Shown here in pieces: positions 1 through 9,752 of a stretch of DNA of 54,892 bases. The position numbers and the translations under genes were made by a program. Under the pieces are notes generated by a model. It had not been told where the DNA came from, did no database searches, and saw nothing but the letters and a program-made list of their open reading frames with translations. Origin of the DNA: Byssothecium circinans (Eukaryota; Ascomycota; Dothideomycetes; Pleosporales; Massarinaceae); assembly GCA_010015675.1 (NCBI GenBank), contig ML976984.1, forward strand, positions 689,102 through 743,993, written 5' to 3'. Numbering within the stretch: the stretch's first letter is position 1; each line of letters begins with the position of its first letter.

Positions 1-20
1 TATATATATATATCTATCTA
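1..20. repeat. TA-rich simple repeat
   Basis: The window opens with an uninterrupted TA dinucleotide run of 13 bases followed by two TCTA units. It lies just outside the transposon and is simple AT-rich flank. Confidence 0.7.
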
Positions 21-102
21 GGTTTAAAATTTTAAAAGAAAATATTAAGGTTTAGCTTTGTTATTAAGATATCCTGTTTTGATTTTCCAATGCCAAGCTT
101 TT

Positions 103-135
103 GGGCGGTTCGATGGTGTGGGCGGTTCGATGGTG
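103..135. repeat. Two direct 16-base repeats beside the transposon
   Basis: The unit GGGCGGTTCGATGGTG occurs at 103-118 and again at 120-135, with one base between copies. It ends a few bases before the left terminal repeat of the transposon. It may be an older duplication in the insertion target; nothing shows a function. Confidence 0.8.
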
Positions 136-142
136 GAATACG

Positions 143-185
143 TTACCGTAACCGAGCGCGTGACGCCCGGGCCCGCGTGGCGCAC
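143..185 (+). repeat. Left terminal inverted repeat
   Basis: The 43 bases at 143-185 are the exact reverse complement of 2221-2263. The outermost three bases include the TA target duplication, so the true repeat is about 40 bases (146-185). It is very GC-rich and holds the palindrome GCCCGGGC. Weaker complementarity with the other end continues inward to about base 213. Confidence 0.95.
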
Positions 186-2260
186 ACTTTTCAAAATTCC
201 ACACCAACTTTGAAGCCTCACAACTCCACCAATATGGAGCCGATTGAGGCCGCGCTGGCGTCGCTGGAATCGCTGAAGCTTGGAGAAAAGCCGAATTATA
301 CTCAAATTGCGAAAAAGTATGGCTGTGATCGTACTACGTTGTCGCGCCGCCACCGGGCCGTTCAGGGCACCCATGCGGGGAAGTGTGAAAATCAGCGATT
401 ACTTAACCCAACGCAAGAGAAGGAGCTAATATCATTTATTGATGGGCTTTGCGCAAAAGGACTGCCTCCTTCAAGGCAAATGATTCGAAATTTCGCATCA
501 GAACTAGCTGGTAGAGAAGCTGGCAAAACCTGGGTGGCTCGCTTTATCTACCGACACAATATCGACCTTATATCAAAATGGACCACCGGCATTGACTCCA
601 CCCGCCATAGGGCTGATTCTGCCTTCAAATACGCTCTATATTTTGAGCTTTTACGAAGGAAGATTGAGCAGTACAACGTCGAGCCTCGCCATATGTATAA
701 TATGGATGAGAAGGGCTTCTTGATTGGGGTGCTCTCTAAGATGAAGAGAGTGTTCTCCCAACGCCGATATAAAGAGGGGGGCATCAAGCAAATGCTACAG
801 GACGGTAACCGGGAGTGGATAACTACGATTGCTTGTATTTGCGCCGACGGAACTGCCCTTACGCCTGCGCTTATCTATCAGGCAGCTTCTAGTAACATAC
901 AAGACTCCTAGCTACAAGATTTCAACCCTATAAAGCACCAGGCCTTCTTCAGCTCATCACCAAGTGGATGGACCAACAACAAGCTTAGGCTGGCATGGCT
1001 CAAACAGGTGTTCGATCGGGAGACAAAGGCCAAGGCAAGGCGTTCCTATCAACTACTTATCCTAGATGGGCACGGCTCGCATGTTACTATGGAGTTTATT
1101 AAGTATTGCGACGACAATAGGATACTACTGGCTATATATCCACCTCATTCGACCCATACGCTTCAGCCTCTCGACGTCTGCATGTTTAAGCCCCTCGCAT
1201 TAGCTTACTCAGCTAAGCTCACCGATTATATAGATAAATGCCAAGGGCTATTGTCAATCACTAAGAGAGACTTCTTCCGCTTCTTCTACAAGGCCTGGGC
1301 GGCATCCTTCAAGTCAAATACTATCCTGAAGGCCTTTGAAGCAACTGGTTTATCACCATTTGATCCTCAGGTGGTACTACGCCGATTCGATATAGATAAG
1401 CAAGAAAGGCCTTCTTCAAGCGATAGTACAAGCTCAGTACTCAGCGCTTCAGATTGGAGGAAGATTGAACGGCTTTTACGCAAAGTTGTTGCCGATATTT
1501 ACGACTCTCGAGCCCAGCAGCTCAGCCAGACGATTCACACTATCTTAGTACGCAATACTCTACTCCAGCACGAGAATGGCCGCTTGAAAGAAGCTCTACT
1601 TAATGAGAAGAAGCGCCGGAAGCGTGGTAAGCCTCTACTACTTGAAGCACCACCAGAGTACAATGGTGGAGCAGTCTTCTGGTCACCTACCAAAGTAAAG
1701 GAAGCCCGCGATCGCCAAGCGTAAAAGGAAGACCAAGAGAAGGCTCTACAACTCTAAAAGGACGAGCAGAGTAAGCTTAAGGAAGCCCAGAAGGCTGAGA
1801 AAGCTCGCATGCTTGAGGAAAGGAGGCGTATGAGAGCAGTGGCAAAGGAAGTTCAACTACGGGAGCAACGGGCCAAAGCAGCGCAAAAAGAGGAGGCAAA
1901 TATAGCCCGTCTAGCTAACCAGCAACTCAAGAACGACTCCAAGCAAGCTGCCAGAGGCAAGAAGAAGACTATTACGCCTCAATTAAGTGATGGAGAAGAT
2001 GTTGGTGTAGAGCTCTCATCAATCGTAGATGTGGGGCCTACACCGGCCCGATCGCGACGGGACCGGAAAATCAAGCTTCCGAAGCGCTTCTGCGAGTAGT
2101 ATATAGCGCTAATCAAGTTTGCAAGCTTCTCTGAGTGCTGCACTAAAAAATCGCATCGATTTACTCTATATATGGAGCTGTACAGCTTCAAAAGTTTGTG
2201 GGTGGTAACACCTGAAAACCGTGCGCCACGCGGGCCCGGGCGTCACGCGCTCGGTTACGG
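146..2260 (+). mobile_element. Fot1/pogo-type (Tc1/mariner superfamily) DNA transposon, inactivated
   Basis: This is a complete class II element of about 2.1 kb. It is bounded by perfect terminal inverted repeats that begin CCGTAACCGAG and is flanked on both sides by TA (144-145 and 2261-2262), the target-site duplication expected for the superfamily. Inside is one transposase frame with helix-turn-helix DNA-binding regions and a DDE catalytic domain of the Fot1/pogo type. The frame is closed by three in-frame stop codons, so the copy cannot encode its own transposase. It might still be mobilised in trans because the ends are intact. The element family is recognised from the protein; the exact family name is not. 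Confidence 0.93.
234..2099 (+). pseudogene. Fot1/pogo transposase, three nonsense mutations
   Basis: One reading frame runs from the ATG at 234 to the TAG at 2097-2099, interrupted only by TAG at 909-911, TAA at 1722-1724 and TAA at 1755-1757; there is no frameshift. An ATG in the same frame at 90 lies outside the terminal repeat and is not the native start. In order the product has a Psq-type helix-turn-helix (YTQIAKKYGCDRTTLSRR), a CENP-B/Tc5-type DNA-binding region (LNPTQEKELISFIDG), and a DDE_1 domain with acidic residues in MDEKGF, LDGHGSH and QPLDV. A basic, coiled C-terminal tail follows (KRRKRGKP). All three stops can be explained by a C-to-T change at CpA on one strand or the other (TGG to TAG; CAA to TAA twice), the signature of RIP. 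The family expects Trp at the first stop. Confidence 0.92.
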
Positions 2261-2263
2261 TAA
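2221..2263 (-). repeat. Right terminal inverted repeat
   Basis: Exact reverse complement of 143-185, with no mismatch over 43 bases. Partial complementarity extends inward to about 2187. The right flank outside the element is AT-rich (2264-2280). Confidence 0.95.
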
Positions 2264-2340
2264 TTATATTATACTATAAAATTCCGTTCCTAGTTTTCTG
2301 AATCCTTAGTATCCTACCATGGTATAAACCCTAAAGATAG

Positions 2341-4324
2341 TCAGCCAACGCTAGGGAAGTTCCGCGTCCAGACTTCAAGGTAGACTCTTATGTCTTGTTT
2401 TCGTAAAGCTGCGAATGCGAGGGCCAGGATGATGAGGCGTGTGATAGCGTAGAGGATTCCGCTGGCGAGTGTAGCCCAAATGCAGGCAGTGTTGACTTGG
2501 TCTATCTTTTCCGCCAGATCCTGATCTGCTTTGGCAAGGGGCTGGGGGCGAGTAAAAATACGGACAATGAGTTCCCAGTCAGACTGTTGTATTCCGACAT
2601 TGAAAATACCCGTGCCATTTTGACGCATGGCAACAATATCGTCTTCAACATATAACTGACCCTTTAAGGATAGAGACGGGTGATTCTGCCGCATAGTAGA
2701 GTAGTAGTCGATCGCTTCATTCCACACATAGTGAAACCTCATTTGCTGTGACTTTAAGGGACGAGTTCCATTAATGAATGGCTGGATTTGTGTGTTGAGC
2801 CGCAACAAAATCTCGTGTAGCTTACGCATGTCGTCCTTAATCATGGAGGGTCAGCAGTCGCTTAACAAGATGCAGGTATAAACTCACCTCTTTGGGAGGT
2901 TTCTCGCGTGTCGCGTAGACTATTCCGTACCTATGCGATAGCCTCCTTTTGTTGGTAGCTTTACCACGGCGTTGTTGGATACGGCCTGCACCATATGTTT
3001 TACTCAGGACCGTTGAAATTTCGCGACCCACACGGCTTATGCTGTGAGAGCCAATCGCGCTCACGGTCAAACTCACGAGAGGGATTGTTGCGGATAGTAT
3101 ACTAGCCACGAGCCAGACAACCTTCTCTGTCATCGTTGGGAATGTCGTTCTCCAAGCCAGGCAATGTAGCCCACCAAACACTCCTGTCGAGATCACTACC
3201 ACGGCGGAGAGGATAGGGATTCGAGTATCCGGCGACTCTAGCCTCACCATGTCGTTCCAGATGTGTCCGACTGAAGGATTAACGACGGAGGGCGCAATTA
3301 GCTGCCTGAAGAAGGAGATTCCGTAGTAATTGCCCTCTCTGTGTTTTTCGCTTCCAGGATAGCCCGGAAGCTCTACCGATAGCTCGATGTCTTTTGGCTT
3401 CGACCAATTTGCCACATACGTCGCTGTAGCTAGTACAGCAAATGCAACTGTACAGATCTCCAGTTGGCTTATTGGCAGCCTGCGCACGAGCCTTGTAGTT
3501 ACCGATGTGACTTGCCAAAATATCTGAATGACTGCAATTGATTTGGCAAACCAATCTGCTTTCGATTTGTCCAGTATATCCTCCTTGCTCAAACGGATCC
3601 GAGGTAAGGGATTGTGTTCGCTATGGATGCAGCAATTTACAAGGGCGTGGGCGGTGACAGGGGTGCAAGTTGTGTACCATTCATCCATCCCGTATTGATA
3701 ACTGAGCCCTCCCATGTTGGCGAAGTAAGAATGGGTTAGTGTCCAAATTCGTTGGCTCTGAAATCGTTGGCTCCCTTTGACCTGCCTCTGCCCATCTACC
3801 GGTTGCACTGTTTCCATTCCAGGGGGTAATTGGACCGCATTGGCTTCTTCATTCTCCTCGGTCTGCTCTTGCTGTACAAAACCGTGGAAGAACTTATGCA
3901 CAAGTCGTTCCCCCTTGCCAAATTCGACGCTCCAACCGTCCCCCATCGCTTTCTCTTTCTTCTTCATTACATACAGGTCATCGATCGCCATTTGGAGTTC
4001 GGTAACTGCCTTCGCGAAGATAAACTCGGGAAATAAGATGGTCATGGCCATCCATTTGGCTTTGCGTAACACTTTCGTCTTCGTTGAATGATCTGGATGG
4101 GGTACGTTGAGGTGTAGGATCGTCCAAGTACAAGCGATGATAGTCGTTAGACAGTTCCAGAGTAATTTGATGGTACCGCGCTCCTTCGGGCCATCGCGCC
4201 ATCCTACCAGCTGAGGACTTTGATCGTTCACTCTGTTTTCCGTGGAGTTCAAGCATAGGGCGAAACTAGAAAATAGAGAGAGAAGAGCGAGAACCCGCAA
4301 GGCGGAAGTCGGGCGTGCGCTCAT
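2341..4324 (-). CDS. Fungal multi-pass membrane protein of unknown function
   Basis: Two exons: 4324-2888 and 2835-2341, joined by a 52-base intron (2887-2836) with GTGAGT donor, CTGAC branch site and TTAAG acceptor; the product is 643 residues. It opens with a hydrophobic signal-like segment (about 8-24), then a membrane segment at 50-73 (KLLWNCLTTIIACTWTILHL), another at about 89-107, two or more between about 270 and 420, and one near the C-terminus. The patterns WNCLTT..CTWT.LH.NVP, LFPE and WTLTHSYFANMGGL are typical of a large family in filamentous fungi and mushrooms whose role is not known. The middle is soluble and charged (about 110-190). It lies 80 bases from the transposon but its frame is intact. 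Assignment to the family is firm; location in the secretory pathway or plasma membrane is inferred. Confidence 0.85.
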
Positions 4325-7300
4325 GGTAGGCAGCGAGTAGAAAACTCCTTGGGAATGGTAACTTGTTGTCGTTAATAAGCTAAGACAAATTCCGTAAAGA
4401 GGCAGCCTCCTTCAAAGAATAGCGATGGCGGGGCAGATAGAATCTTTTTTATAACGGATGTCAGCTCGTATTCATCCATGCAGGTATTTCCTGATTTGGA
4501 AACCCTGGAGGTATCGGCGACTGCATATATTTCATTGGACGCAGCTCGTGAGCCGGCGCTATCGTGGCGAATCCGCGCAATTCATGAACTCCTGCTGTCT
4601 TCTATCCATCGTCGTTATTTCTTACTCAAGGATTTTACATTTCGCTATATGATATGTGAAAAGCCCGGCTCCCTTTCCTAGAGCCACATGCATCAAAATG
4701 TTCACCCCTTAGTGTACCATACTTCGAGATCCCTCGGTCTTCGTTCCAGTGTCCCAGGGATATTCCAAGTCTCTCCTGTAAATAACCCACGAGATGGAGT
4801 TTGCACGTTTCCGTTCCTCCGTCCATGGAAAAACACTGCATCGGTAATCTGCATTTCCTACAACATCTGCTCATGGTCTTCGAAGCCTCCAAATCAAAGT
4901 TAACAACGCGAATGGCTATGGGAAAAAATAGTCCTCCATGTATGGAAAACCCCTGCATCGATAACCAGAAATGTCGACTGCATATGTCGATGATCTCTGA
5001 ACTCTTTGAATCAAAATGAAAGACAGTACGGACTATGGAAAAGAGCGGCTGCCTCCCATTATAACGAAAAAGGTTTTACGAACGACGACCATGTTTGAGC
5101 AAGTGCTCCAGACACTTCCATCAAAGCCCACACACAAGCCCCCGATGGCGTTCGGGCACCAGCTTAGGTTATTCTCTACAACGATAAATACGAAGTCAAT
5201 GCTGTCAATGTCTTTTGAAACCGTGGGTTGTTTCTATATCAATTGTTAGAGGCTGATCTTCAAGCTATCGGAAACCGTGATGGTTCTGAAGATATTGCAA
5301 TATTCTTTTAGCAAAAACAGAATACCTGCGATCTGAAATGTAACTCCAACAAATTCTAAATCCATAAGAGGCAATCACAATGAGATTTCTCGCCTGTTCC
5401 CCTCTAAAACCGAGATAGCATACAATGATGCACGCGTTTGGACGCCTCAGGGAAATACACCATCGAGTACCACTCTCCTTTCCCCTCACGAATCTCTATA
5501 TCAAACCTACAAAGGGTATCTAGTGTATCTGAAAGCTCAAACGAACCCTCAACGCGATCATGTTCCGCGGCACCCTCCAGCCTCTATCAATTTTCACCTC
5601 GGCCTCACTCCGTAACTCATAAAGGGAGGGTCTAGAAACCCATAAAATACGCGAACATGCGACCACTGGTCACCTGAACCCCCAAGAAATGTTCCAAAAA
5701 GTTAACCTTGACCTCGACAGGGAACGAGATCAGCTAAGCGTACGACATGAATAGGACTGTCAAAACGCTGGACAGGACTATTACATGTCTTTTTGCCGGC
5801 ACTGTTGAGATTGAGAAATACATACATTGTTGCAGCAACCTGAATCCACCAAAAACGTTTCCACAACCACTGATGACTTTCTGTGGGCTCAAAAAGCCTC
5901 GAAGCAAAGATGATATGTGTTTGGAGAATCGTGGCCTTCTTTAATTGTTCTATCGCCACCGCTTTCTTGAAAATCCTGCTGAAGGAATATGGCATGTCTG
6001 GAACTTTGGAACACAATTTTTATATGCAGTGGCTAAAAGGATATTTTCCATTTCACACTCTAGATTCTGCAAAAATGGCGTTAACAACTAAATGTGATCT
6101 AGAAACCGATGTACCAATAGCTATGGATTGTTTCGGAATTTCTAACTATATAAAAGAAAGAAAGTCGTAGAGAAAGATCACAGCACCCCACCTAAGCATA
6201 GTCTTTAGACTATCAAGAATGAAACGATAAAAGCTTAAATGGGTTGCGAGACTGAGACCTCAAAAATGAAGCCAACAGCCGCATGGTTGAGCGCTTCAAG
6301 GGGATAGGAATTGCGTTATTACAACTATGTTCTAAATTCAACTAAAATGAACCCTGACGCCTTTTCATGGTTGACAGGCGGCTTGAACTGTTCACCGAAG
6401 TTTTCAATAGGAGATTAAAGTTTGCAGAAACGAAAAGATTGCGCATGGACAGCACATGGTTACGGCTTGGAAATGAGACGCATATTGTGGTGTGACCAAA
6501 GTGTCGATCAGCAATCTTACGGAGATCGATTGAAACTTGGATCAACAAAGTTTCACTTCTACCGGTATGTTCAAAATGGCTTTGAACGCTCTCGATCTTC
6601 TGTTTGGCGATTCGCCTGTTCCTCTCCAAGCAATCGTACAGAATGAGGGAGTTGTATAACACCGCTCAATGTGTCTTCATGAGCTGGATGAGCGAAGCAC
6701 GAGTTCCTGTGCTGTCATGATTTCCCATTCGGTTGAATATGAGCAGTCCAAGTTGATCTGAATTTGCGCCTCAATCAAGCATCGGTTGAAAAGATCTTCA
6801 GTGCAACAACTCCACGTGGAGATGATGTTGGTGGATACACAGTCGAGCACAAGCGAAGCCGGCCCACGAGCTGCAGGTCCACAGCGCTCCCGATGCCGTT
6901 CCCGTTACCGTGGAGATCGGGGTTTATGGTGGGGGATGGCGACGACGCTTGTAACAGGATAACGCCTTGTTGAAGGTTGGTGGATGACGATGGTGGGAGC
7001 AGGCGATGTCTGGACTGATGAAAGTCAGATCATTAGATGGGTCATGCTCTAGAAGCAAGGCGCTGTCTCTTCGAGGTGGCAGTGAGAGGTAGTGGTAGTG
7101 CGGTGGGGTGAGAGTGCGGGCTGAAGGTGGCCATGTACTGTATGTGCGGCGCGCCTGCCTCTTCAGCATGAACGAAACGAGGCGGGAAGGAGCGATCGAC
7201 GCCGCACCAAACAGTGAACTAAGGAAACAATCCTTTCATCACAAGAGCGAGAAAACTTTTGGCGGGCGGACATCCATTGATAATCAATATTCCAGAATAT

Positions 7301-7779
7301 TGAATGACGCGCAGTCGTGACCTCGTCGACGATAAAAATAGTTGGGGACCGGCGAAAAGCCTGAGGTGGCGCCGTCGCTAGGCCAAACTTGCTCCAGCCC
7401 CTGTCGCATTCCAGTGCCTTTGGCCTTTCTCCACCCTCAGCATCACCATCCCATCCCATCCTTCCGTCCATCTCCTCACCCCCTCGACGACCCGATCTCG
7501 CTACCCATCCATCTCCTCTCGCTTCTTCACCTTCTGTCTCCTTCGCCAGTCGCTCGTTTGTGGTCGCTGGGAGTGCAGTTGCGTACCACATCCCTCGCGT
7601 TCCGTGGCCCTGTGTTGTTGACACTGTGCCCCCCGAGATTCCTCGACGCTACCGCTTGCCTTGCACCACCCGGAAGTGCTGCTCCCGATACCGCCTGCCT
7701 GTAGTCCCATCTCTGCTGGGAGGTTGCGCAGTCGTGTCAATCGTTTTTCTTCACTCGTTCTTATCCACATTTCTACACC
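4325..7779. other. Gene-poor intergenic stretch
   Basis: About 3.4 kb without a gene I can support. Short open frames on both strands have no domain, no conserved start context and no neighbouring exon that extends them. The first 2.4 kb is AT-richer than the rest and holds a diverged tandem duplication (4817-5056). The last 400 bases (about 7390-7779) are rich in CCATC/CTC and look like the 5' leader of the DUF7137 gene. No transposase, reverse transcriptase or RNA gene was recognised. Confidence 0.6.
4817..5056. repeat. Diverged tandem duplication, about 117-base period
   Basis: Two adjacent segments align along their whole length, about 4817-4930 and 4933-5056. Shared landmarks in the same order are TATGG/CATGG-AAAA, CTGCATCG.TAA, TTTGAATCAAA/CCAAATCAAA and GGCTATGG/GACTATGG. 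Identity by eye is around two thirds. The segments encode nothing recognisable. Confidence 0.5.
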
Positions 7780-8770
7780 ATGAGGCCGTCGCAGCTATTC
7801 GCCGCCGCAGTGGCCCTGTCTTCTGTGTCAGCGACATTCACCGACCTGTTCCAGGATGCAAGCCCATTCGATGAAGTCAAAAACGTGCTGATGGGACGAC
7901 AAGATAATCAGAGTGAGCCAACACCTCAACAAGCTTTGGACGATTTGGCTGACATTCCACAGGATCTTCACCTCCACCTTCCTCTTCGCCCACTCCGACC
8001 GAAGGCCCCAAGAGCTCCGAAGGCCCCAAGAGCTCCGAAAACTCGAAGGGCTCCGAAACCCCGAAGGAAACCGGCAATGCAACACCGACGAGCGGTGGGG
8101 ATAACAAGTCCACAGACAAGGCCAGCGGGACCCGAAGCGGAAGTGGCTCCAAGACGAACAGCTCGCCCACACCCACAGAATTCGACAGCGATGTGCAGCC
8201 CGGAGGCGTCAACATGATCACACCGGGAGTCTTTGCGGGCGCACAATACTACAGAATTGGAGACTGGGTGACATTTGCATGGAACTACACATCCGTCTCC
8301 GTGACACCGACGGCCGTCGATGTCATGGCAACATGCACTGCGAACCAAGCCACCTATACCATCGCCGTGAACCAGTCGGTAGAAGCAACCCAGACCGTGT
8401 TCTGGAATACAGGCAGCTACCAATCCGATCACCCAAACAGCCAGCCATTACTCACCGAGAACTACATTCTGATGATCTACGACTCAAACTCGAGTGTCAG
8501 CGCCGTACCAAAGCCCGGCTACATGTCTCCCTACAAAGTCCTCGGTTTCGGCATGTACCAGCCGCAGCCGTACACTCCATGGGCTGGTGAGTTGCTTCAT
8601 TGATACCCAGCATTAGCCAGTTTCACTAACGCAGCATAGACTTCAAGTGCGCGAACTGCAACAGCGCCATCAGCGCAATGGAACTCCTGACCCTCAAAGC
8701 CATGTTCATCACCTCCGCCACCACCATCGCTTCGCTCCTCTATTTCAGCGCCAGCTTCGGCTTGTGGTAA
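7780..8770 (+). CDS. DUF7137-domain membrane-anchored secretory protein
   Basis: Three exons: 7780-7912, 7963-8586 and 8640-8770. Both introns are GT-AG with GTGAGC and GTGAGT donors; the second has a CACTAAC branch site. The product is 295 residues. It has a signal peptide (1-18), a Ser/Thr/Pro/Gly-rich linker (about 45-118) likely to be O-glycosylated, a conserved domain from PGGVNMITPG (124) through FGMYQPQPYTPWAD, a CxxC pair (KCANCNS), and a C-terminal hydrophobic segment (about 274-293). The domain is a fungus-only family named DUF7137, with no known activity. Inside the linker an 18-base unit is tandemly duplicated, giving EGPKSS twice. Reading without removing the first intron gives a false 145-residue frame. 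A long pyrimidine-rich leader precedes the start. Confidence 0.9.
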
Positions 8771-9752
8771 CCGGCCTATCCCGATGATCCGACCCGCTCT
8801 CTTACTGCCTCGGCACCACGTCCGGAGACACATGATAACGGCATCTTTCCCTTCGACATCTGTTTATAATTACACTCCTTCCACGATCTTTTAAAAGTTT
8901 GGTACGAACGCAGCGCACCATCTTTCGATTTTTGTTTCGAGCAATTTCGTCAAATCATTTCCACTGGCATCTGGAGTTTCCGGCGTATTGGGACAAGGGG
9001 GATAAGTGGGGCTAGCAAGGGGGTATCCTTGGTGCGTCGCATTTACAAGGACGATCTTTTTATGCATTAGTAATATTATCTTGGAAAAGGAGGGCTTGAA
9101 CACTGAGAACGGCTTGTTAGGGATAGTAAAGTGTTGTAATACATCTAGATCGAATGTGGAGCCGAGCTGAGCTGAATTGAATCGTTTGGATCCATGGTTG
9201 GCGGGCGAATGAGGCGATGGAATAGAGAGAGGATGCCTGTATTCGCTCGTGGTTCATGATGTGTACGTACGTAGCGTCTGTTAATATATCACTGAGACTA
9301 TGCATTGGGATCGTGTCATTAAGGTGGAGTTGTCATGCATTATTTCAAATATCCTTTGGTTTCTGTATTTTTGCGAGACGGTGCTTGCTTATCTCGTTGT
9401 GGGGGAGGGATACATCATAAGTATATGTGTTCCCCAACAGTGCTCCAACGAAGCACCGTGATATAAACGCTCCGACAATTCTCACCCTCGCCGGCTGAAA
9501 AGTGCAGTGATATCCCGTGAACATGGGGAAAACAAAACGCCGGGAAATGCCCGTGAAGTAAACAAATGTAACCGCCTCGTAAAATCATCCATCCATGCAG
9601 GAAAATCCGTTGCTCCAACGCTGAACCCATTATCAAAAGTGTCGTAACTCCATATCATGCAAACGTTCCGCCGTAGTCCTTCATCCCCTTAACCTCCTTT
9701 CTTTCCTCAACTCGCGAGAACCCCATCTCCATCTCTTGCACCCGCACCACCC
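8771..9752. other. Convergent intergenic region
   Basis: About 980 bases between two convergent genes, holding their 3' untranslated parts. I see no gene, repeat or RNA in it. Confidence 0.6.

Noticed and set aside
90..233. N-terminal extension of the transposase from the ATG at 90
   Set aside because: That start lies outside the left terminal repeat and the encoded residues are translated repeat sequence; the ATG at 234 fits the family.
5883..6170. Plus-strand frame of 95 residues in the gene-poor block
   Set aside because: No conserved motif, no splice continuation, and its size is within chance for AT-rich sequence.
7389..7874. Plus-strand frame rich in Ser/Pro upstream of and overlapping the DUF7137 start
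   Set aside because: Its composition is that of a pyrimidine-rich 5' leader and it overlaps the signal peptide exon in another frame.
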